9,657 nt of DNA. Source: JAQUGA01 sp964521105. GTDB taxonomy: Bacteria > Bacteroidota > Bacteroidia > Bacteroidales > WCHB1-69. Below the pieces are notes generated by a model. That model made no database searches and was not told the origin of the DNA. It worked only from the letters and a program-made list of their open reading frames with translations. This document shows positions 1 through 5,804 of the stretch, piece by piece. The translations under genes and the position numbers were made by a program. The stretch's first letter is position 1; every line of letters starts with the position of its first letter. The stretch covers positions 1 through 9,657 of the forward strand of contig CAZFPO010000110.1 in NCBI GenBank assembly GCA_964521105.1. The letters run 5' to 3'.

Positions 1-839
1 ACGTAATTCCGTCAATCCAAGTGTACGAATTACAAGCAGTAATTACATCAGTTCCTGTATTTGAGTAATTGATGGTGAGATTTAAGGTTACTAAACTATC
101 GCAACCGTTTGCAGCACCACCAACAATATTGTGAGTGGCGTTGTTGTTGTTTGCTGTATAAATGTTTCCGTCAATCCAAGTGTAGGAATTACAAGCGTTA
201 ATTACATCCGTTCCAGCTGCAGAATTATTGATAGTAAGATTTAAGGTAACCAAACTGTCGCATCCGTTTGCAGCTCCACCAACAATATTGTGAGTAGCGG
301 TGTTGTTACTTGCTGTGTAAATGTTTCCGTCAATCCAAGTGTAGGAATTACAAGCGGTAATTACATCTGTTCCGGTTGCAGAATAATTGATGGTGAGATT
401 TAAGGTTACCAAGCTATCGCATCCGTTTGTAGCTCCACCAACAATATTGTGAGTGGCGGTGTTGTTGCTGGCTGTGTATATGTTTCCGTCAATCCAAGTG
501 TAGGAATTACAAGCGGTAATTACATCGGTTCCGGTTGCAGAATTATTTATGGTAAGATTTAAGGTAACCAAACTGTCGCATCCGTTTGCAGCTCCACCAA
601 TTATATTGTGAGTAGCGGTATTGTTGCTGGCTGTGTATATGTTTCCGTCAATCCAAGTATAGGAATTACAAGCGGTAATTACATCCGTTCCGGTTGCAGA
701 ATAATTGATGGTGAGATTTAAGGTTACCAAACTATCGCAACCGTTTGCAGCTCCACCAACAATATTGTGAGTAGCGGTGTTGTTACTTGCTGTGTAAATG
801 TTTCCGTCAATCCAAGTGTACGAATCGCAAGCGGTAATA
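1..839 (-). repeat. 159-bp tandem repeat array inside the adhesin gene
   Basis: The marker TCAATCCAAG recurs at 12, 171, 330, 489, 648 and 807, always exactly 159 bp apart (53 codons), so the frame is kept. There are five full units plus a partial one, and the array continues off the left edge. Units at 330, 489 and 648 are very similar. The unit nearest the PKD domain keeps only its first part and joins unrelated sequence at about 840. Sequence variants alternate between neighbouring units, pointing to a two-unit (318-bp) higher-order period. Each unit encodes a Cys-Cys, Asn/Thr-rich domain, probably a beta-sandwich stalk segment. Confidence 0.95.
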
Positions 840-2689
840 GTTGAAACAGAAGTGCTTACATTTTTCACAACAACACTATAAGAGATACTGTCTTTACAAC
901 CAGCATCATTAGATGCAATAATTTTAACTTCATAAGTTCCACTTGAAGTATACGTGTGATTTGAGGAGGGAGTAATTGCTATCGTTTCATCTCCAAAATT
1001 CCACAAATAGGAAGTAGCATTTGTGCTTGTATTTGTGAACTCAAAATTATTACCGTTTAAGCATTGACTAACATTGTTCATTGTAAATGATGGAATTGGG
1101 GGATTTTCTACAGTTATAGTTACAATATTTGATTCAGATGCACCAATCCAATTTGCATTACAACTTGCTTTTGACAATCGCTTAAACCATGTGGTTGTAT
1201 TGAGTATTCCTGGTTGATAAGTAGAATCTGTTGCTCCTGAAATATCTGTATATCCCGAGCTGTTGGATGTGGTTGACATTTGCCACTGATATAACAAATA
1301 ACCAGAGTGAAAATTTGGGAGTATGCTATTGTTAATTTTTATTGGAGCTGTATTACCACATATAGTTTGATTACCAGAAATTATCCCACCACTTGTTGGG
1401 TTAATACATGACGGTTGATATTCATAAGCACCCATGTCAATATTTCCAAACCTATTAAACCCTCTTTGATCGTTAACAGGAATAGTAACGGTGTTATTTG
1501 TACCTGTTTCGCCAGCATTTATTGCAACACTACCATTCAATAAAGCTAGTGTTTTTGTAATTGTATTGGAGCCATTATCAGATAAGATATTGGATAAATA
1601 TAAATTAGGTTGTACACCAGTAATACATCCATTTACTCCATTTGTGAAAAATGTATCATATCCAGTTTCGACCAAATTATTTCCATTATTTGTTATTGGT
1701 ATATCACTGTGAAAATCACTTTGAACGCCATCAATTGTAAAATTTCGAGCAATAATTGTGTTTTTTATAAATGTATTTAAGTTCCCTTCAAGGTCTAGAG
1801 CTCTCCCCGAGCTTATCATTGTATTATCAGCTATGGTTACATTTGTCAAATATAAATTACCCGTATTATGATTTGATAAATTTATTATATGATAAAACGC
1901 TGTATTATGAGTAATCGTTGAATTGGTAATTTCATAACTTCCATAGTATGCTGCACAAGCTGCCCCAAAAAATGCATAATTACTATCAAGAGTTGAGTTT
2001 TCAATCACCACAGAGCTATATCCTATTGGCTCAGGTAAATTTGCGTTAGAATTGTAAATGGCTCCTCCCCATGAATTTATCGCATTATTTTTTCGTAACA
2101 CGCATCCTCGAATAATCAACCTTTGGTTTGAACTATTTGAACACTTGTACCAAATAGCACCACCTCCGTATACATAAGAATAGCTGCTGGGCTTTACATT
2201 GTTCGATTCAATTAAACAGTTTTCAAAGATGATATCTGTGGTAACATTTTCAATAAAAACTGCACCACCCGAACCTGCACCATCATTTGTTCTACCATTA
2301 CGTAAAGTTAAATTTTTGAATGTAATGGTGTATGAAGATGTAATGGTAAAAATTCTTCTATTTGCAGTGTTTTCACTAGCCTCGGATTGTATTATCGTTG
2401 AATTTATGCCATGTCCTTGTATGGTTAAGTTTTTATTTAACACATAACCAGCCGTATAAACATCTCCAGTTTCATCAACATCCGACCATGTAAAAACGCC
2501 CATCAAATCTAAGGTTCCATTAGAACTACACATAGTGTATCCTTTATGAAAGGTTTTGTAAGGACTACCTATTGTTCCGTTTCCGGTTATATCATCTCCC
2601 GTATTGCTATTTACATAAATGGTTTGAGAAAATAAAGAGTTGACTAATAAAAGTAAAACTGTTGTTAGTAAAGGAATTGTTTGCTTCAT
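1..2689 (-). CDS. large secreted beta-helix/PKD adhesin-like protein with tandem 53-aa repeats (C-terminus outside window)
   Basis: The frame is open from ATG at 2689 to the left edge (896 codons, no stop), so the 3' end is missing. Residues 1-22 are a signal peptide (K3, a Leu/Val-rich core, cleavage near LFS/Q). Residues about 50-400 are Asn/Thr/Gly-rich beta-helix repeats of the kind NSTLDSN and NVTIADNT, closing near 407-424 with RGFNRFGNIDMGAYEYQ, the signature of choice-of-anchor-Q or polymorphic outer-membrane-like domains. An Ig-like region (about 425-530) follows. A PKD domain (about 548-600) contains YLWNFGDE and HTYTSSGTYEV. From residue about 617 the protein is a tandem array of 53-residue repeats, each with ITAC(D/N)SYTWIDG and NGCDSLVTLNLTI, so two Cys per unit. 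This architecture is typical of Bacteroidota surface or gliding-type adhesins exported by the type IX system. The expected C-terminal sorting domain would lie outside the window, so the export route is inferred. The ligand is unknown. Confidence 0.9.
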   Translation of the reverse strand, partial: MKQTIPLLTTVLLLLVNSLFSQTIYVNSNTGDDITGNGTIGSPYKTFHKGYTMCSSNGTLDLMGVFTWSDVDETGDVYTAGYVLNKNLTIQGHGINSTIIQSEASENTANRRIFTITSSYTITFKNLTLRNGRTNDGAGSGGAVFIENVTTDIIFENCLIESNNVKPSSYSYVYGGGAIWYKCSNSSNQRLIIRGCVLRKNNAINSWGGAIYNSNANLPEPIGYSSVVIENSTLDSNYAFFGAACAAYYGSYEITNSTITHNTAFYHIINLSNHNTGNLYLTNVTIADNTMISSGRALDLEGNLNTFIKNTIIARNFTIDGVQSDFHSDIPITNNGNNLVETGYDTFFTNGVNGCITGVQPNLYLSNILSDNGSNTITKTLALLNGSVAINAGETGTNNTVTIPVNDQRGFNRFGNIDMGAYEYQPSCINPTSGGIISGNQTICGNTAPIKINNSILPNFHSGYLLYQWQMSTTSNSSGYTDISGATDSTYQPGILNTTTWFKRLSKASCNANWIGASESNIVTITVENPPIPSFTMNNVSQCLNGNNFEFTNTSTNATSYLWNFGDETIAITPSSNHTYTSSGTYEVKIIASNDAGCKDSISYSVVVKNVSTSVSTITACDSYTWIDGNIYTASNNTATHNIVGGAANGCDSLVTLNLTINYSATGTDVITACNSYTWIDGNIYTASNNTATHNIIGGAANGCDSLVTLNLTINNSATGTDVITACNSYTWIDGNIYTASNNTATHNIVGGATNGCDSLVTLNLTINYSATGTDVITACNSYTWIDGNIYTASNNTATHNIVGGAANGCDSLVTLNLTINNSAAGTDVINACNSYTWIDGNIYTANNNNATHNIVGGAANGCDSLVTLNLTINYSNTGTDVITACNSYTWIDGIT

Positions 2690-2973
2690 GGTAAAATTAG
2701 TTTTGTAATTCGTTTAGTAATTAATTAATAATATTTGTTTTTTTTTGCAAAACTACAAATATTACTTACAGGTAGTTTAGATATTATCTCCTAACAAAGA
2801 CTTTAACATGCATTTAGCATAAACTTATTTAGAATATTTATAATCAAACAATTATAACATTTTGTTAATATTTGTTTTATTTAATAATAAAGTAAATATT
2901 TTTCTAAGTTTGCTAATCAAAACATTGTTGTTTTTGGGTTAGAAAAGCGTTTTATTTATTCAAATAATTGCAA
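2690..2973. other. AT-rich intergenic spacer
   Basis: This stretch carries no plausible gene on either strand. It is very AT-rich, with T and A runs. Besides the minus-strand -7 box of the adhesin it contains one plus-strand match to TAnnTTTG (TAAGTTTG, 2905-2912) followed by CTAATCAAAA. The same junction, TTTGCTAATCAAAA, recurs at the candidate promoter of the secreted-protein gene near 8646. No clear hairpin terminator was found. Confidence 0.6.
2748..2755 (-). promoter_or_regulatory. candidate -7 box of the adhesin gene
   Basis: On the minus strand this reads TAGTTTTG, an exact match to the Bacteroidota -7 consensus TAnnTTTG, and would give a leader of roughly 50 nt before the ATG at 2689. 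I see no convincing TTG/TTTG -33 element at the usual 17-23 nt upstream, so this is a weak call. No Shine-Dalgarno is visible before the ATG. Confidence 0.35.
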
Positions 2974-3019
2974 TTTATTCCAGTTGATGTTTCCAGCGTT
3001 TATGAGTCCAAAGCCAGTT
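2974..3019 (-). repeat. 46-bp direct repeat, distal copy
   Basis: This copy matches 3692-3737 at 44 of 46 positions, with two transitions (A/G at 2982 versus 3700, and G/A at 2995 versus 3713). It begins one base past the stop codon of the acyltransferase frame and ends abruptly at the Asn codon before WLWTHKRW. It has the same orientation as the other copy, 718 bp away, and brackets the toxin-antitoxin module. Confidence 0.9.
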
Positions 3020-3087
3020 ATTATTTTAGTTTTATTATTTTGTTCAAAGACGTATTTGAGTGTTTTTCTAGTTTGAAAAAAATGTTC
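2975..3087 (-). pseudogene. decayed 3'-end fragment of an LpxL-type acyltransferase gene
   Basis: On the minus strand, 3019 to 2975 translates to NWLWTHKRWKHQLE followed by a stop. This matches the last residues of the intact acyltransferase (NWLWTHKRWKHQPE). Farther upstream similarity drops sharply, but two anchors remain in register: TTGTTCAA at 3040-3047 (3759-3766 in the intact gene) and the EHF codons at 3079-3087 (3792-3800 in the intact gene). The gap between the repeat end and the first anchor is 20 nt here and 21 nt in the intact gene, a one-base loss that explains why EHF now lies in another frame. The gap between the anchors is 31 versus 25 nt, a frame-neutral difference. A stop at 3026-3028 interrupts the terminal frame. 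I cannot trace homology beyond 3087. It could be the displaced native gene end, or the remnant of a tandem paralogue. Confidence 0.65.
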
Positions 3088-3131
3088 TCGATATTTTATG
3101 TATTTAGAGAGTTTTTTTGAGATTTTATTAG

Positions 3132-3139
3132 TAATTTTG
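3132..3139 (+). promoter_or_regulatory. candidate -7 box of the toxin-antitoxin operon
   Basis: TAATTTTG matches TAnnTTTG exactly and lies 22 nt before the antitoxin ATG, implying a very short leader. The nearest upstream TTTG (3116-3119) is only 12 nt away, shorter than the normal 17-23 nt spacer, so the -33 element is unproven. Confidence 0.35.
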
Positions 3140-3161
3140 TATATATTAATTTTTCTTGCTT

Positions 3162-3368
3162 ATGAAACTAATTTTAGATATTCCAGACAATAAAGTGGAT
3201 TTTTTCATGGAATTAATTCATAACTTTAAATTTATTAAAGCAAAAACAATTTCGTCAGAAAAAGAGCAACTGTTCAACGATGTCAATGAAGCAGCGATAA
3301 ATTATAATCTTATCAAGAAAGGGAAATTGAAAGCTAAACTCGCTAAAGACTTACTTAATGAGTTATAA
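3162..3368 (+). CDS. small antitoxin of a RelE/ParE-type toxin-antitoxin pair
   Basis: The product is 68 aa and intact. I chose ATG 3162 (MKLILDIPDNKV) over a TTG six bases upstream. A short beta-strand-like N-terminus is followed by FFMELIHNFKFIKA and a charged helical C-terminus (KKGKLKAKLAKDLLNEL). It resembles the roughly 70-residue antitoxins that precede RelE-type toxins in Bacteroidota, but I see no classical ribbon-helix-helix or HTH signature, so the call rests mainly on context. Its last codons overlap the toxin start (ATG 3358) by 11 nt, the usual translational coupling of such pairs. In a working pair it would bind and neutralise the toxin and probably repress the operon. Here the toxin is broken, so it may be an orphan antitoxin able to counter toxins from elsewhere. 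Confidence 0.7.
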   Translation: MKLILDIPDNKVDFFMELIHNFKFIKAKTISSEKEQLFNDVNEAAINYNLIKKGKLKAKLAKDLLNEL

Positions 3369-3688
3369 CGTCTTCTCTATTCCACCATTTGATAAACAGT
3401 TAAAACAACTTGCAAAAAATATCCATCAATAAAGGATGATTTTAGAACTTTGGTAAATAGTTTAGAAATTAATCCAAAACAAGGTTCTTTGTTAGTAAAG
3501 AACTGTTTCAAAATTAGGCTTGCAATCACTTCAAAGCAAAAAAAAGGAAAAAGAAGTGGAGCAAGGGTTATTACAAATTTTACTATTTCATAAATGCTGT
3601 ATATCTTCTATCAATCTACGACAAATCAGAAAAAGATAACTTAACTGATAAAGAACTAATTGGATTGTTGAAATTTTTGGAAGAATAA
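3358..3688 (+). pseudogene. RelE/ParE-family toxin gene broken by two single-base frameshifts
   Basis: Read through two frame changes, this gives a toxin of about 110 aa. The first part, from ATG 3358, contains PFDKQLKQLAK and stops at 3430-3432. The second continues as YPSIKDDFRTLVNSLEINP, then CFKIRLAITSK and GKRSGARVIT, and stops at 3591-3593. The third gives VYLLSIYDKSEKDNLTDKEL and ends at TAA 3686-3688. The R-x-A-I-x-S-K and GARVIT motifs and the VYLLSIYDKSE strand are typical of RelE/ParE-superfamily toxins (usually mRNA interferases). The breaks fall at the A6 run 3414-3419 and the T4 run 3578-3581. Adding one base to each run restores a single frame of 111 codons including the stop. 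Either the gene is really inactive or these are homopolymer sequencing errors. It ends 4 nt from the convergent acyltransferase stop. Confidence 0.75.
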
Positions 3689-3691
3689 CTT

Positions 3692-3737
3692 TTTATTCCG
3701 GTTGATGTTTCCAACGTTTATGAGTCCAAAGCCAGTT
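3692..3737 (-). repeat. 46-bp direct repeat, copy forming the acyltransferase gene end
   Basis: This is the partner of 2974-3019 (44 of 46 identical). It encodes the C-terminal NWLWTHKRWKHQPE and stop of the intact acyltransferase gene. The stretch between the copies (3020-3691) carries the remnant and the toxin-antitoxin pair. A repeat formed by a gene's 3' end, restoring the reading frame on one side of an insert, is what site-specific integration at a gene end leaves, but no integrase gene is present. Confidence 0.9.
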
Positions 3738-4556
3738 TTCGGGTTGTTCGCGGAGCGATTGTTCAAGCAATCGTGCATATTTTTCGGTAACAAAATGTTC
3801 GGTTTCTTTGGAGGCATCGGGGGTTATTAGTTTAATTTCTGAAATATATCTTCCTCGCCCAATTCGTTTGTTTTCGATATATATTACACCAAATCCAAGT
3901 TTTGTAGCCATTTTTTCGTGCCCGCCAAAAAATCCAGTTTTTTGATTCATAAAATCAGCCCAGTAACCAATTTCACTTTTTGTTGGAGTTTGGTCGGCTA
4001 TTAAAATATAGGATCTTAGTTCGGCTCTATTTCGTAAAATAAAGTGAAAAATAGTTCGATAATCGACCAAACGACCAGGAAAAAAATGTTGACGTGTCAT
4101 TTGCATATAACTATCAAAACGTTTGTTTGTTAAAGGCTTAAACGCGATGTATTGCTGATGTCTGCCCAGCATTTGCAAGCGAGCCGGCATCCATTCCCAT
4201 GTGCCACTATGAGCAACCAATGTAATCACACTTTTACCAGAATCGTAAATTTTTTCAATAATTTCCATTCCTTTAATTTCCATTCTTTCTTCCATATCGG
4301 CTTTAGTCATCCGTTCAGTTTTCATAGTTTCAACCGCCATGTCGGAAATATGATGATAGCTTCCTTTTAGGATTTTTAATAGCTCTTTCCGAGATTTTTC
4401 GGGAAACGAACGTGATAAGTTAGTAAGAGCCACTTTTCGCCGATAGCGAATTAGAGACAACAAAAAGGCAATAAAATCCGAAAATATATAAATACAACGC
4501 CAAGGCATTCGGGCAATAATTTTTGAAAATAATCGAAATATAGCATACGAAAACAT
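3693..4556 (-). CDS. LpxL/HtrB-type lysophospholipid (lipid A) acyltransferase
   Basis: The product is 287 aa from ATG 4556 (MFSYAIFRLFSK). A TTG six bases upstream is also open but less likely. The family moves an acyl chain from acyl-ACP onto lipid A or a related lipid at the inner face of the cytoplasmic membrane. The N-terminus is hydrophobic (CIYIFSDFIAFLLSLI, a membrane anchor). It is followed by RRKVALTNLSRSFPEKS, typical of the family. The catalytic H-x4-E motif is in VAHSGTWEW (about residues 112-122; His116, Glu121). ADQTP and the C-terminal NWLWTHKRWK are further family blocks. The length is normal. It is the last gene of the four-gene cluster, and its start lies just downstream of the yciH stop. 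Its 3' end is duplicated on the far side of the toxin-antitoxin module. Whether the acceptor is lipid A or another lipid cannot be told from sequence. Confidence 0.88.
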   Translation of the reverse strand: MFSYAIFRLFSKIIARMPWRCIYIFSDFIAFLLSLIRYRRKVALTNLSRSFPEKSRKELLKILKGSYHHISDMAVETMKTERMTKADMEERMEIKGMEIIEKIYDSGKSVITLVAHSGTWEWMPARLQMLGRHQQYIAFKPLTNKRFDSYMQMTRQHFFPGRLVDYRTIFHFILRNRAELRSYILIADQTPTKSEIGYWADFMNQKTGFFGGHEKMATKLGFGVIYIENKRIGRGRYISEIKLITPDASKETEHFVTEKYARLLEQSLREQPENWLWTHKRWKHQPE

Positions 4557-4558
4557 AA

Positions 4559-4906
4559 TCAACCTCCTGCTTTTTTTGCTTTGTAACCAGTTTTTAGAAG
4601 TAAATCTAAGACTTTATCTCTTAAATCACCTTGGATAATTATCTCGCCATCTTTGGCAGAGCCACCTGTGCTACATTTTGTTTTAAGCATTTTCGCTAAA
4701 TCTTCCAAATCACTTTCTTTACCTATAAAGCCTTTAATTATTGTTGCTGTTTTGCCTCCACGGTGTTTTCTGTCGAGCCATATTCGTAAGTCTTGTAAGC
4801 TAGGAATAAGAGTTTCTTGCTCTAATTCGTCATTAAATTGTATCTGAAAATTCGGATTTGTGGAATAAACAATGCCGTTAATTGTTTCCTTTTTTTGTTT
4901 ACTCAT
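4559..4906 (-). CDS. yciH: SUI1/eIF1-family translation factor (YciH-like)
   Basis: The product is 115 aa, the usual length for bacterial YciH proteins. Residues 1-35 are a variable charged leader. The SUI1 fold covers about 38-112, with LRIWLDRKHRGGKTATIIKG as the basic loop and first strands, then KCSTGGSAKDGEIIIQGD and the C-terminal helix ending KTGYKAKKAGG. The family relates to eukaryotic eIF1 and acts on the small ribosomal subunit. In E. coli YciH is reported to affect initiation fidelity and stress-time translation, though its exact role in Bacteroidota is not settled. It starts 6 nt after the lipid-kinase stop, and its TGA (4559-4561) lies immediately before the acyltransferase ATG, so co-transcription and perhaps coupled translation are likely. 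A translation factor amid lipid enzymes is functionally unexplained. Confidence 0.9.
   Translation of the reverse strand: MSKQKKETINGIVYSTNPNFQIQFNDELEQETLIPSLQDLRIWLDRKHRGGKTATIIKGFIGKESDLEDLAKMLKTKCSTGGSAKDGEIIIQGDLRDKVLDLLLKTGYKAKKAGG
4563..4568 (-). promoter_or_regulatory. Shine-Dalgarno-like AGGAGG before the acyltransferase
   Basis: On the minus strand AGGAGG lies 6 nt before ATG 4556 and supports that start over TTG 4562. The bases are also the Gly-Gly codons at the end of the upstream yciH-like gene, so the match may be incidental. It stands out because the other genes here have AT-rich leaders without such a site. Confidence 0.55.
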
Positions 4907-4912
4907 TTTTTT

Positions 4913-5797
4913 CTATCGTTTAGGGATAATTATATTTAAAGACTGAGAATCAATGATGACTTCGACAATTTTTTTGCGTTTTTTCTTCTCGCCATCGATA
5001 TGAATATGCATTTTTTTCTTAGAATTTCGCCAAATTATAGCCTTTTTACATTGTATTATTTCCATTTTAGAGGATTGGTCAATTTTTCCTGAAAAAAGTT
5101 TTGGCATGAGTGAAATAGCTTCAAATAAATTTGGTTTTTTAAAAATACAAATATCAAATTTCCCATCTTGAAGTGATGCGTGAGGAGCAATTTGTGTATT
5201 ATATCCCCATTGCGACGAGTTTGCAAAACTTACAAACAACGCTTTACGATGGTATTGTTCGTGGTCGATACTTAAGGTGTATTTTTTTGATTTATAGCTA
5301 AAAAAATTAACGAATGCTAATCGAAAATAGGGCCAAAAGCCTCGTTTTGTTGTTTTATCATAATGCCACGCAACATAAGCGTCAAAACCAACGCCGGCAA
5401 TACTTACCACACGTTTATTGTTGAGTAACATCGTGTCTATCTTTTCCGAGTAATATTCATTAATAACTTCTAATGCTTTTTCGATATTAAAAGGAATATG
5501 TAAATGATGTGCTAATCCATTACCCGAGCCTGTTGGAATAATTCCTAAGCAAGTATTTGTGTTAGCTAAAATCTTTGTAATTTCATTTAAAGTACCATCG
5601 CCACCAACCGAAACCACAATGTCAATATCATTATTAACTGCTTCTTTCGTAATTAATTTTGCATGTCCCTTATATTCGGTTTCAATAATTTGATATTCAA
5701 ATTTTGTGGAATCAATTTTTTGAGGAATTAACTCTTTAGCCTTTGAATATTTACCTGTTCCCGATTTTGGATTTATTATAAATATGATTTTTTTCAT
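4913..5797 (-). CDS. diacylglycerol kinase catalytic-domain lipid kinase (DgkB/YegS type)
   Basis: The product is 294 aa, normal for soluble bacterial members of the DAGK_cat/sphingosine-kinase family, which phosphorylate diacylglycerol or similar lipids with ATP at the membrane surface. Visible motifs are the N-terminal NPKSGTGK (about 9-16), the nucleotide-binding VGGDGTLNE (64-72) and GIIPTGSGNGLA (85-96), then AGVGFDAYV, and near the C-terminus HIHIDGE, the conserved D-G-E block. No signal peptide or membrane segment is present. ATG 5797 follows the stop of the LtaS-like gene by 7 nt, and the next gene starts 6 nt after its stop, which indicates an operon. Next to an LtaS-type transferase, which would release diacylglycerol, recycling that lipid to phosphatidic acid is the simplest role (inference). 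The exact lipid substrate is not fixed by sequence. Confidence 0.88.
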   Translation of the reverse strand: MKKIIFIINPKSGTGKYSKAKELIPQKIDSTKFEYQIIETEYKGHAKLITKEAVNNDIDIVVSVGGDGTLNEITKILANTNTCLGIIPTGSGNGLAHHLHIPFNIEKALEVINEYYSEKIDTMLLNNKRVVSIAGVGFDAYVAWHYDKTTKRGFWPYFRLAFVNFFSYKSKKYTLSIDHEQYHRKALFVSFANSSQWGYNTQIAPHASLQDGKFDICIFKKPNLFEAISLMPKLFSGKIDQSSKMEIIQCKKAIIWRNSKKKMHIHIDGEKKKRKKIVEVIIDSQSLNIIIPKR

Positions 5798-5804
5798 TAG
5801 TAGT

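Noticed and set aside
1..839. Regular repeats that could suggest a CRISPR array
   Set aside because: The 159-bp period is in frame, spacers are not unique, and the units encode a continuous protein repeat.
1491..1712. Plus-strand open frame of 73 codons
   Set aside because: It lies antisense inside the adhesin gene, whose frame has clear domain motifs; no protein-like family features.
2199..2447. Plus-strand open frame of 82 codons
   Set aside because: Antisense to the beta-helix part of the adhesin; it is a shadow of biased codon use.
3020..3161. Minus-strand open frame containing EHFFQTRKTLKYVFEQ as a small gene
   Set aside because: It has no start codon, and its anchors match the acyltransferase end out of frame, so a decayed fragment explains it better.
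4152..4370. Plus-strand open frame rich in His, Phe and Ser
   Set aside because: Antisense to the catalytic part of the acyltransferase gene, and low-complexity composition.
4653..4847. Plus-strand open frame of 64 codons
   Set aside because: Antisense to the well-supported SUI1-domain gene.
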